Assembly: GCA_024233305.1 (NCBI GenBank)
Contig: JACKPV010000028.1
Span: forward strand, 230,078-294,077
Direction: 5' to 3'
DNA length: 64,000 bases
Origin: Verrucomicrobiales bacterium
Lineage (GTDB): Bacteria; Verrucomicrobiota; Verrucomicrobiia; Limisphaerales; J093
Shown: positions 51,867-60,400 of the stretch, piece by piece
How positions within the stretch are numbered: the stretch's first letter is position 1
Layout: each line of letters begins with the position of its first letter
Notes under the pieces: generated by a model
The model's input: only the letters and a program-made list of their open reading frames with translations
Databases searched by the model: none
Told to the model about the DNA's origin: nothing
Position numbers and translations under genes: made by a program

Positions 51867-54800
51867 TTACGGCGTCCGGATACGGAAGAAGCGTTCCCGG
51901 CTGTCGGTCTCGCTCCAACAGGGCGACACTTGGTGCGCCTCGTCTTCCCACGGCCCGTCGAGCGTCCCGGCGCTTTGCAGCACGCCCGGTCCCTCCCAGC
52001 TCAATTGCAGGATCGTCCCGGCCCCGTGGCTCCCACCAGTGACGCGACGCTGCACAGCCAACCCCGCGGGCACTGGCTCTCCCTTCAGACCGATCCGCCC
52101 CCGGGCCGAACTCAACGGCGCAACCGGCGCCGGCCCAAGCGCCGCGAGGATCGCCTCGGCGTGACCCAACAGGATGGCGGCCTGCGCCTCGCTGAGCTTC
52201 TTGCCCCGCTGGGCGTTGACCTGGTTCTCGAAGGCGCCCAACAGGTCGATGGCCCCGGCGGTGTCTCCTGCCTCAAGGTAGCTCCGCGCATTGAGCAGCT
52301 TGACCAGCAGGGCGTTCTTGACTCCGCGATGGATGTCCATCCCGTCCAACTCGCCAATCGCTTCGGCCAGCATCTGCTCCGGCGAGAGCACCGTGACCGC
52401 GATGTAACAGGAATCCGCGTTGCCCGCGCGGTCGGTGGCGGTGCATTCAACGAGGGTCGTGCCAATCGGGAACACCGTGCCCGAGGCTGGAGCACAACTC
52501 ACTGCCACGCCCGGGCAGTTGTCCGTAGCCGTCGCCTCGAAGGCAACCGCAGTTCCGGCCGGGGACCCGGCATCGACCGTGATGTCCGCCGGACACACGA
52601 TCACGGGATCCTCGGTGTCCTCGACGGTAACGCTGAACGAACACGTGCTGAAGTTGCCCGCGTCGTCAGTGGCCGTGCAGTTGACCAGTGTCGTTCCCGT
52701 CGGGAAGAAGCTGTCGGAAGCCGGGGTGCAACTGACCGTCGTGCCGGAGCAGTTATCGATGGCGATCACCGCGAAGGTGACCACCGCGCCACACTGACCG
52801 GGATCGTTCCCAAGCGTGAGGTCCGCGGGACAGGTGATCACCGGCGCTTCGTCGTCCTTGACGGTGACGTCGAACGAACACGCGCTGGCATTCCCGGCAG
52901 CATCCGTTGCCGTGCAGTTGACGGTCGTTGTCCCCGTCGGGAAGAAACTGCCCGAGGGCGGGTTGCAGGTGACCGTGGTCTCCGGACAGTTGTCCGTGGC
53001 GGTCACCTCGAAGGCGACCGCCGCGCCGCATTGGCCGGCGTCATTGCCCACCGTGATACCCGCCGGACAGGCAATCGACGGCGGCGTGTTGTCCTGCACG
53101 GTGATGGTCTGGGTGCATTCACTCGTGTTCCCGCAGGCATCGGTGGCCCGGTAGGTGCGCCGGACGACCTGGGCACAAGGCGTTCCTTCGTTCACGTCGC
53201 CCATATGCACGACCGTGATGGCCGAGCCACAGTTGTCTGTGGCGATGACCGCCCCGGCGTCTACCGGAGGTACCTCCTCGGGGGATGCCACGACGATGTC
53301 GTCCGGGCAAAGGATGACCGGCGGCGTGGTGTCAGTCGTCCAAGTATAAACCCGCTCGACCGTCGTCCGATTGCCGGAGCAATCGTCGACGTCGAATCGA
53401 AGCGTGCGGGTGGTGAGACACCCGAAGACCTCGTCGAGGGGAGGAACGAAGCCGATTGTGGGGAAGGGATCGGCGTCCGTGACGACGACGAGCGCGGGGT
53501 CGAATTCGGGCAGGACCGTCGGGTTGCAGCCCCAATCGCCTCCCGGAGGATAGTCCACCACGGGCGCAGTCGTATCGACGACCTCGATGGTCTGGGTGCA
53601 AGTGGCGACATTGCCGCCGGCGCCGGCGCTCCAGGTCCGCATAATCGAGTAGACCGCCGGGTGGCACACGGTGGGAATGATCACATCACTGTGGGTCACC
53701 GTAGCATCCTCGGGCGTTACGGTCGGGAATCCAGTATGCTCGGGCTCAGTGTCCTGGCCGCTCTCGACCACGACGTCCGCCGGGCAGGTGATCGCCACGC
53801 ACGGGCCGTCAGCGAGAATCTCCGCAATGGTGGGGTTGTCTGCGTTCCGGTTGACCGCATAGGACCCACCTGGTCCGCCCGCATCGAACAGGTTGAACAG
53901 ACCGCAGAAGCGCGTCAGTGTGGAATTGGCGGCGATGTACACATAGTCTCCGACCGAGGTGAGGGCCGAGAGCCCGTCGAGGTTCGTCAGCGAGTTGTTG
54001 ACCTGAATCGACAAATACCCCCCGACCGAGGTGATTCCGGAGAGCCCGCTCAGATCCAGCAGTTCGGCGTTGTGCTCCAGTGCGAGACTACTATTGATCG
54101 AGGAGAGGCCCGAAAGCCCGTCCAGATTCGCCAGGACTTCGTTGAAGTCGACGATTACCTGGGATCCGACGAAGGAGAGTCTCGAGAGCCCGTCCAGGTT
54201 GCTCAGTGCGGCGTTGTGAGAGATGTACAGCGCTCCCCCAACCGAGGAGAGTCTCGAGAGGCCGTCCAGATTGGTGAGCACATCACAACCCGAGACCTCC
54301 AAGGTTCCTCCGACCGCGGTCAGGCTCGAGAGACCCTCCAAGCTGCTCAGCGCGGGGTCTTCCCGGAGGCTCAAATCCCCACCGACCGCGGTCAGGGTTG
54401 AGAGCCCGTCGAGGTTCGTCAGCGAGTCGTTGCCCCGGATCGCCAAGCTCCCCCCGACCGCGGTGAGGCCCGATAGTCCATCGAGGTTGGTGATGTCGTC
54501 GATGCCGTCGTTGTCATCCTGAATCACGAGATCCCCGGCAATCTCCGTGCAGGTGAAGTTGTCCACCTCCCTTTGAGTGCGGAGGGTGAACCCCCCGGGG
54601 CACTGGACCTGAGTCCACTCGAGGTGGCCGCCGCTCTCCTCGAAATGCTGATGCCAGACGATGTTGTCCCCGCCGGCCTTCCAGGTGATGTCCAGAATGT
54701 CGGTGCCGTTGTAGTTGTACATGCTGAACTGGACGGGCTGACCTCCCTGGACGAGCACATACGGGCTGGCCGCGCCGGAGAGCACTCTTCCGTCGATGAC

Positions 54801-55010
54801 AATGGGGGCGAAGTTCAAAAACCCGCCAGTGTCGTATTCAGGTTCCCGCTTCGGTCCGTCCCCGTCCGTCACCTCAATGCTGCCGGCGAAGGTCCGACCG
54901 GCCAGATCTCCTGAGTCGAACACGAGGTTGAAACCGAAGGTGGCGGCCAAAGCCGAGGGGCCAACCGCAATCCCCGCAAGGAGCATCGCGATGAGCAAGC
55001 GTCTTTTCAT
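51867..55010 (-). CDS. Surface protein with leucine-rich (BspA-like) and HYR repeats
   Basis: The 1047-residue product has a signal peptide (LLIAMLLAGIAVGPSALA). Residues about 23-160 form an unrecognised beta domain. About nine tandem units of 23-24 residues follow (about 165-385) built on LTNLDGLSxLTxVGG. From about 400 to 860 there are several HYR-type immunoglobulin-like domains with CPADITV, ATDNCPxTxVxC and FPxGTTxVxCTATDxAGN. A helical FIVAR-like region (about 865-950) and a short C-terminal module end the protein. Such proteins act in adhesion or binding at the surface. The ATG has AGGAC seven bases upstream. Confidence 0.88.
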   Translation of the reverse strand: MKRRLLIAMLLAGIAVGPSALAATFGFNLVFDSGDLAGRTFAGSIEVTDGDGPKREPEYDTGGFLNFAPIVIDGRVLSGAASPYVLVQGGQPVQFSMYNYNGTDILDITWKAGGDNIVWHQHFEESGGHLEWTQVQCPGGFTLRTQREVDNFTCTEIAGDLVIQDDNDGIDDITNLDGLSGLTAVGGSLAIRGNDSLTNLDGLSTLTAVGGDLSLREDPALSSLEGLSSLTAVGGTLEVSGCDVLTNLDGLSRLSSVGGALYISHNAALSNLDGLSRLSFVGSQVIVDFNEVLANLDGLSGLSSINSSLALEHNAELLDLSGLSGITSVGGYLSIQVNNSLTNLDGLSALTSVGDYVYIAANSTLTRFCGLFNLFDAGGPGGSYAVNRNADNPTIAEILADGPCVAITCPADVVVESGQDTEPEHTGFPTVTPEDATVTHSDVIIPTVCHPAVYSIMRTWSAGAGGNVATCTQTIEVVDTTAPVVDYPPGGDWGCNPTVLPEFDPALVVVTDADPFPTIGFVPPLDEVFGCLTTRTLRFDVDDCSGNRTTVERVYTWTTDTTPPVILCPDDIVVASPEEVPPVDAGAVIATDNCGSAITVVHMGDVNEGTPCAQVVRRTYRATDACGNTSECTQTITVQDNTPPSIACPAGITVGNDAGQCGAAVAFEVTATDNCPETTVTCNPPSGSFFPTGTTTVNCTATDAAGNASACSFDVTVKDDEAPVITCPADLTLGNDPGQCGAVVTFAVIAIDNCSGTTVSCTPASDSFFPTGTTLVNCTATDDAGNFSTCSFSVTVEDTEDPVIVCPADITVDAGSPAGTAVAFEATATDNCPGVAVSCAPASGTVFPIGTTLVECTATDRAGNADSCYIAVTVLSPEQMLAEAIGELDGMDIHRGVKNALLVKLLNARSYLEAGDTAGAIDLLGAFENQVNAQRGKKLSEAQAAILLGHAEAILAALGPAPVAPLSSARGRIGLKGEPVPAGLAVQRRVTGGSHGAGTILQLSWEGPGVLQSAGTLDGPWEDEAHQVSPCWSETDSRERFFRIRTP

Positions 55011-55320
55011 GGTTGTCCTGTGGTTCTGTAACTGTGACTTCTCAACATCTTGCAGCGGCTGGTTTCATAGCCGGGGATCGGCCCGACCAGCCCGAAGTGC
55101 GGGTTCCGACAGCAGCCGGACGGTTTGCGTGAGCCATGAGACCCCATGCCTGGGAACCAACTCTCGGCGAGCATGGCTCCGCCACCCCCGCAGCCCGCCA
55201 ATCATGGGCAGCGCTGCGGACGTTCAGTCCGTGTTCCCGGTTATGCATCGAAACGCGCACACTTATCCAAACGCTTTTCCGGCGCAAAAACGGTCAGCGA
55301 ATTGAAAGAATCTCGAAGGC
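55011..55320. other. Leader and intergenic region between kinase and HYR genes
   Basis: About 310 bases without a gene. It holds the second copy of the conserved element (55227-55308). Nothing else is recognised. Confidence 0.6.
55227..55308 (-). promoter_or_regulatory. Conserved 82-bp element upstream of the HYR gene
   Basis: Second copy of the element at 51306-51386. On the minus strand it has TGACCGTTTTTGCGCCGGAA, then AAGCGTTTGGATAAGTGTGC. It lies about 217 bases before the ATG at 55010, just after the stop of the kinase gene. Confidence 0.6.
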
Positions 55321-58300
55321 TTATCGGGCCGGGGGTTCTGGTGCCTCGATCTCCCCCCACGACGGCGCCCGCCACAGGGCACGGTCCAGGCTGTCGTTCA
55401 AGCCGACCAACACGTTGCCGTCCGGCGAGAACCCCATCGGGAGGAAGATAGCGGTGGGAGCCGCGAGGGTCAGCAACTCGTGGCCACTGCCGAGGTCGTA
55501 GATGTTCACCGCATCCGTCAGCCGGCTGGCAATAACCAACCGCCGGCTGTCGGGGGAAAAGGCGACCGCATTCACGCCCATGCTGAAGCCGCGAAACACC
55601 ATCGACTCCCGCCAGGGCGCGCTCTGCCAGACGCGCACGTAATCGCTGTCATTGGCGACGGCGAGAAACCGGCCATCTGGGGAGAAAGCCGCGTCCACCG
55701 GCATCGGGAGGTCTGACTCGATCAGGGTCTCCTCCCCGGTGGCCCGCTCGATCAGCCGCGCTGGCCCACCTTCCTCCAGGAGCAGGCACCAGCGGTCATC
55801 CGGGGAAAAGGCGAAGCGACGTCCCCGTTGGAGCGGAATGGGGTTGTGCCAGGCGTAGGTCCGCACGACGTCGCCGGTTTCCACGTCGAACTCGACGAAG
55901 ACTTCTGGATTGCTGTACGCCGCGGCCAGGCGTTTGCCCCCGTCAAGGAAGGCCCGCGGGCTCGCTCTCCCCGGCCGGAACGCGAGCACCGACCGTTGCC
56001 TGCGATTCAAGAGGTCCCAGACTTGGATCTTGCCCTCATCGGAACTGGTCGCCAGCCAGCGCCCGTCACGGGAGAACTCGACCGGGCAAGCCTCCTTCCC
56101 GAGGCTCATCCAGTCGGTCGGTTCGGCAAAGTCCGCCCCGGACCAAAGCCGGATTCTGGCGTCCCGATCACTGGTCCACATCTTCCGTCCGTCGGGGGTG
56201 AAGCTCCATCGTTCCGCCCGTCCGTAGTAGCTGTTGTCAGCGCCCGGCGCGAGCCGATCCGGTTGGATCAATCCCCGGCTTGCGGTCTCCATCGGGTCGG
56301 CCGCCGAGCGCCGGGCCAGCAGCGGAGCGACATCCCACATGAGGACGGAGCCTCCGCTATCGCCGCTGACCAGGGTGCGCTGGTCAGGCAGCAGCACGAG
56401 GCTGCCAATCGCGCTGTCGTGCCCTCGCAGCGGCCGGCCCAGGACCTCCTTACGGACGACGTCCCAAAGGCGGATCGTGCCGTCGGAACTTGCACTCGCC
56501 AGGGTCTTTCCATCCGGCCAGAGGACCACGTCACTGACCCACATGCGATGGTCATCGAGGTTGCCCAGTTCCTCCATCGTGGCGGTGTCCCAGAGCCGGA
56601 TGTTGGTGCCTGGATCACCCAGGGCAACCGCCAGGAGCCTCGCATCCGTCGAGAGCCGCACTTGCTGGATTTGATTCAAGTGCCCCCCGGACCACAGTTC
56701 CACACCCGCCTGCAGGTCCCGCAAACACACCCCGCGCAGATCGATACCGTCCGCCGAGGTCATGCCGGCAAAGGCGATGTGTCGCAGATCGCTGCTGGCG
56801 GAGAGGGAGGAGCGGAGTTTTCGGCTCAACCTCGAGATCGCAAACCCGTCCACCCGCTCCTGCGTCGCCACGTTCCAGATCGTCACCTGCCCCACGCCTT
56901 CGACCTCGGTCGGCAGGCGGGAGAAGGTCACGGTGAAGGTCAGGAGCTCGGCGCCGGTTTCCGAGAACACGAGCCGCTCACATCGTCCGTCGACGGGGAG
57001 CTTGGCCAGAAGACGCCCCGCCCGGACATCATGGAGAAACACGCGTGCTCCTGAGGGGGCGTGCGAATCCGGGCGATAGCCTAACGCCAGGATCGAACCG
57101 TGCGGCGAGAAGGCGATCGTGTCCAGACAGCCGTCCGCGACTTCCTGAGGCGGGGAGATTTGCTCGATCAGACGCTGGGACTGCAGATCCCAAATCGCCA
57201 GGTCCCGTCGCCCGGCATGGATCGCCAGCAGGGCGCCGTCGGACGAAACCGCCAGTCCCTGGATCGGCTCCGAGTTCTGACATAGCTGCAAGTGGGCGTC
57301 GCCGTGCGACTCCTGCCAAAGGTAGCGCCACTCCCAGCCCCGGAGATCCCCCTCGCCTGGTTGGGGCCGGTGCCGGTCCAGCAGCAGCCGCGTCTTGCTG
57401 AGGTTCCCCTGGTTCAGGGCCTGCTGGGCCAATCCCAGGTCCGCGGCGTAGAGCAATTGATAGGCCTGCCTTTCGTTGTGCAAGGCCCGGGCCGCCTCGG
57501 CATCCGCGGCCTGGCGGGCTTGCTCGGCCTGCATCCGCTGCGACCTTTCCCCCTCGCGCGCGGTCTCCGCCTCCCGTTCGGCCCTACGCGCCTCGAACAT
57601 CAGCCAGGTGCTGGTGCCGCCGCCCAGGACCAGGAGCAGCATCACCACGCCGGCGACGACGAAAGCACTCTTGTTCCGGCGCCAGGCTTTCTGGAAACGA
57701 TAGGTGGCCGTGGGCGGCCGCGCCGTCACGGGTTCATTATTCAGGTGGCGATGCAGATCCGCGGCCAGGCCGTTCGCGGTCTCGTAGCGCCGCGTCCGGT
57801 CCTTCTCGAGGCACTTCATCACGATCCAGTCGAGATCGCCTCGCACCCGGTTGATCCGCTCCTTCAAGCGCAGCTGCTGCTCCGGCCCCCGGTCGGCTGC
57901 GGCCTTGGCCGGAAGAGCCGGACCATCCGCCGGCCTTGGCGAACCTGAGGCTGCAGTCGTCAGCAACTGACTGAGCCGGGTGCTGGGCCGCGGTGGTTCC
58001 TTTTCCTCGATGGTGCGCCGCATCCCCTCCAAGCCCGCCTCGATCAGTTCCCTCGCGTCGAAGGGCGTCCGCCCGGTCAACAGTTCGTAAAGCAGCACTC
58101 CCAGGCTGTAGATGTCCGAGCGGGTGTCGATGTCAAGACCCCGTTGCCCCGCCTGTTCCGGGCTCATGTAGGCCGGGGTGCCGACCAACTGATGCACCTG
58201 CGTGAAGATCGTGGCCTCGCTGAGCCGGCCCTCGACCGCCTTGGCAATCCCGAAGTCGATAATCTTCGGGACGGCCACTCCGTCGTGGACCTCGACGAGG

Positions 58301-58947
58301 ATGTTGGACGGCTTGAGGTCGCGGTGGATGACGCCTTTCTGGTGGGCATGTTGGACCGCGTGGCAGACCTGGATGAACAGCGTGAGCCGAGCCCGGATGT
58401 CGAGCCCTTGTTTCTCGCAGAAATCGGTAATCCGGGGGCCCCGGACCAGTTCCATGGCGAAATAGGGCCGACCCGAGTCGGTCGCTCCAGCATCCAGAAC
58501 CTTGGCGATGCTGGGATGGTCCATGCGGGCCAGGGCTTGTCGCTCGCCGCCAAATCGCGCGATCACCTCCCGGGTGTCCATGCCCGCCTTCAGGACCTTG
58601 AGGGCGACCTCGCGCTGCACCGGTTCGGCCTGCTCCGCCACATAGACCACGCCAAACCCACCCGCCCCCAGCTGCCCGAGCAATCGATAACGACCGACCA
58701 CCTCGGGCAACCCCTCCGCGCCTGGAATTGCGGCCTGCGAAGAGGCGCCGGGGCCGTTCAGACTCAGGGCCGGTCTCTCGAAATACGCCGCCGCGGCGCC
58801 TTCATCCTGGAACATCGCCTCGACCGCCCGGCGCAAAGCGTCGTCGTTGCCACATTCGCGGGCCAGAAAGGCAGACCGTTCCGCCAGCGACTCGAACTCG
58901 CTGGCGGCATTGAAGAGCGCTTCGGTTCTTTGGAAGTGCGCCGTCAT
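55321..58947 (-). CDS. Ser/Thr protein kinase with C-terminal WD40 propeller
   Basis: The 1208-residue product has an N-terminal helical region (1-80). A PknB-type kinase domain follows: LGAGGFGVVYVAEQ (about 92), VALKVLKAG, HRDLKPSNI (about 209), DFGIAKAVEG, GTPAYMSPEQ. One transmembrane helix (FVVAGVVMLLLVLGGGTS, about 428-446) and a coiled coil (about 450-495) lead to about 12 WD40-like repeats (about 550-1200, for example DGKTLASASSDGTIRLWDV). All catalytic residues are present. The architecture is typical of Planctomycetes and Verrucomicrobia, where such kinases pair with ECF sigma factors. The sigma factor gene is 99 bases upstream. Confidence 0.95.
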   Translation of the reverse strand: MTAHFQRTEALFNAASEFESLAERSAFLARECGNDDALRRAVEAMFQDEGAAAAYFERPALSLNGPGASSQAAIPGAEGLPEVVGRYRLLGQLGAGGFGVVYVAEQAEPVQREVALKVLKAGMDTREVIARFGGERQALARMDHPSIAKVLDAGATDSGRPYFAMELVRGPRITDFCEKQGLDIRARLTLFIQVCHAVQHAHQKGVIHRDLKPSNILVEVHDGVAVPKIIDFGIAKAVEGRLSEATIFTQVHQLVGTPAYMSPEQAGQRGLDIDTRSDIYSLGVLLYELLTGRTPFDARELIEAGLEGMRRTIEEKEPPRPSTRLSQLLTTAASGSPRPADGPALPAKAAADRGPEQQLRLKERINRVRGDLDWIVMKCLEKDRTRRYETANGLAADLHRHLNNEPVTARPPTATYRFQKAWRRNKSAFVVAGVVMLLLVLGGGTSTWLMFEARRAEREAETAREGERSQRMQAEQARQAADAEAARALHNERQAYQLLYAADLGLAQQALNQGNLSKTRLLLDRHRPQPGEGDLRGWEWRYLWQESHGDAHLQLCQNSEPIQGLAVSSDGALLAIHAGRRDLAIWDLQSQRLIEQISPPQEVADGCLDTIAFSPHGSILALGYRPDSHAPSGARVFLHDVRAGRLLAKLPVDGRCERLVFSETGAELLTFTVTFSRLPTEVEGVGQVTIWNVATQERVDGFAISRLSRKLRSSLSASSDLRHIAFAGMTSADGIDLRGVCLRDLQAGVELWSGGHLNQIQQVRLSTDARLLAVALGDPGTNIRLWDTATMEELGNLDDHRMWVSDVVLWPDGKTLASASSDGTIRLWDVVRKEVLGRPLRGHDSAIGSLVLLPDQRTLVSGDSGGSVLMWDVAPLLARRSAADPMETASRGLIQPDRLAPGADNSYYGRAERWSFTPDGRKMWTSDRDARIRLWSGADFAEPTDWMSLGKEACPVEFSRDGRWLATSSDEGKIQVWDLLNRRQRSVLAFRPGRASPRAFLDGGKRLAAAYSNPEVFVEFDVETGDVVRTYAWHNPIPLQRGRRFAFSPDDRWCLLLEEGGPARLIERATGEETLIESDLPMPVDAAFSPDGRFLAVANDSDYVRVWQSAPWRESMVFRGFSMGVNAVAFSPDSRRLVIASRLTDAVNIYDLGSGHELLTLAAPTAIFLPMGFSPDGNVLVGLNDSLDRALWRAPSWGEIEAPEPPAR

Positions 58948-58984
58948 CCGTCTGCGGGACTGATGCCCCCGAAGGAATAACGAG

Positions 58985-59006
58985 ATTTCAGGGCGAAAAC
59001 GGTCAC
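58985..59006 (-). promoter_or_regulatory. Third copy of the TGACCGTTTT motif, upstream of the kinase gene
   Basis: On the minus strand this reads TGACCGTTTTCGCCCTGAAA. It matches the core of the two 80-bp elements (TGACCGTTTTTGCGCCkGAA) with few differences. It lies about 40-58 bases before the kinase ATG, a normal promoter position. Confidence 0.5.
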
Positions 59007-59046
59007 CTTGATCAGGAAAGTGGCGTGCCGCTCAGGCGGCCGCGGA

Positions 59047-59604
59047 TCAACCCAGCTCCTGAATGCGCTGATAGAGCCAGGCACGGGCGAAGTTCCAATG
59101 GCGCCGGACGGTCTTCTCCGAGAGCTGCAGCGCCCCCGCGATCTCCCCGTGGGTGAGGCCCGCGAAATAGCGCAGTTTGACGATCTCGGCCTTGAGGGCA
59201 TCTTCGGACGCCAGCCCATCAAGCGCTTCATGCACCCTGAGGATCTTCTCGTCGTCCCGCTCGGCGGCCAGTTCGATGGCGTCGAAGTCCACCCGCTGGT
59301 ATTGACCGCCGTGTTTGGCCCGCTGCTTGCGCCGGGCGCGGTCGACCAGGATGTGCCGCATGGCTTCGGCCGCGGCGGCAAAGAACTGGCGGCGGCCCTC
59401 CCAGCCGTGCCCGCCGCTGCCCACCAGGCGCAGGTAGGCCTCGTGAACCAACGCCGTCGCCTGAAGGGTGTGGCCGGCGGGTTGCAACGCCATCTGACTG
59501 GCCGCCAGCCGGCGGAGTTCCCCGTATACCAGCGGCAGCAGTTCCTCCGGGGCCGCTGCTTCGCCGCGCCCCAGCACGTTCAGAATCTGCGTCACCTCGT
59601 TCAT
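59047..59604 (-). CDS. ECF-type sigma factor (SigZ/ECF-X6-like)
   Basis: The product is 185 residues from the ATG at 59604. Sigma region 2 shows LLPLVYGELRRLAASQMALQ, ALVHEAYLRLVG and RRQFFAAAAEAMRHILVDRARRK. Region 4 is VKLRYFAGLTHGEIAGALQL with SEKTVRRHWNFARAWLYQRI, the DNA-reading helix. This matches the planctomycete/verrucomicrobial ECF group (TIGR02999-like) that is usually encoded next to a Ser/Thr kinase, as here. The frame is open for 327 bases further upstream, but that sequence belongs to a transposase relic in another frame. The shared motif upstream of three operons is a candidate target. Confidence 0.93.
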   Translation of the reverse strand: MNEVTQILNVLGRGEAAAPEELLPLVYGELRRLAASQMALQPAGHTLQATALVHEAYLRLVGSGGHGWEGRRQFFAAAAEAMRHILVDRARRKQRAKHGGQYQRVDFDAIELAAERDDEKILRVHEALDGLASEDALKAEIVKLRYFAGLTHGEIAGALQLSEKTVRRHWNFARAWLYQRIQELG

Positions 59605-59687
59605 GTCGCTGTCCCGTTCATCGCTCGCCTGGAAACCCAGATCATGGCGCGCGACCGAAAACCGGGACAAGTGCTTTGTGGTCTTCC

Positions 59688-60130
59688 CCAGAAAAAGTGG
59701 ACAGGCGGGGCGCAGGGTTTTGTTGAATTCAGTGCAGTGCAAGAGGGTGGGTTTGGAAGTAGAGATCCAGGAATTCTCGGGGTGGCCGGTAGCCGAGCGA
59801 ACTGTGCAAGCGCTGGCGGTTGTAGAAGGTTTCGAGGTAGTCGGAGAGGGCGCTGCGGGCCAGTTGCCGGGGGAGAACATGCCTCCCCTCAGCCGGACCT
59901 CTTGAAACACCGGGGCGTCGACTCCGGTCACCGCGGTCCATTGACGGGGCGTCGACTCCGGTCACCGCCGCGGGGGCAGGAGCATACACCCAGTAATGGA
60001 GTTGACCGGGCGGGAGTCGATGCTCCGCCGCGAAGCGTTTCAATCCCATGCCACTGGCCCGGTAGCGGGCCACCCACCGTGCCCGCTGCACTCGCGAAAC
60101 CACGCCCTTGCCCTTCGCATCGTCCTTCAT
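59688..60130 (-). pseudogene. IS3-type transposase relic
   Basis: The minus-strand frame 59729-60130 joins a helix-turn-helix-like start (WVARYRASGMGLKRFAAEHR) with the C-terminal end of an IS3/IS2-type integrase (YLETFYNRQRLHSSLGYRPP, REFLDLYF). The DDE core between them is missing and replaced by low-complexity sequence with a 23-bp direct repeat (59912-59934 and 59946-59968). Just downstream (59688-59704) TGTCCACTTTTTCTGG resembles an IS3 terminal repeat. This is a decayed element with a large internal deletion. Confidence 0.75.
59912..59968. repeat. 23-bp direct repeat within the transposase relic
   Basis: GGGGCGTCGACTCCGGTCAC (plus CGC) occurs twice, at 59912-59934 and 59946-59968, separated by 11 bases. 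It marks the point where the N- and C-terminal parts of the relic meet, so it may record a recombination or replication-slippage event. Confidence 0.7.
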
Positions 60131-60400
60131 CCCCCCACCATACCAACCCGCCCTCGCCCTCCGCCAGATGCGGTCTGCTTACCGCTTACAATCAAACCTC
60201 ACCGAGGCTGTACCGGGGCCATTGCACAGTTTCGCGGCGAATAGGCAGACCGATACCCCGGTATCGAAAGTAGCTTATCCGCGTAACGCCTTCCCAACTC
60301 CCGATAGCCTGCGGGGGCGAAATGCAAACGGCCTCGACGGGATTCGCAGCCCGCCGAGGAGGGGTAGATGTTGGAGCTTCACGCGATTCCCGGTGGCGGG
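60131..60400. other. Intergenic region between xylanase gene and IS relic
   Basis: About 270 bases with no gene seen. A short near-palindrome, CGATACCCCGGTATCG, lies near 60250. No promoter for the sigma factor can be named here. Confidence 0.5.

Noticed and set aside
51534..54401. 955-codon plus-strand open frame opposite the HYR gene
   Set aside because: Its apparent repeats come from the LDGLS and HYR repeats on the other strand. No start signal or domain supports it.
59605..59931. N-terminal extension of the sigma factor
   Set aside because: The stretch overlaps the transposase relic in a different phase. Sigma region 2 is complete from the ATG at 59604.
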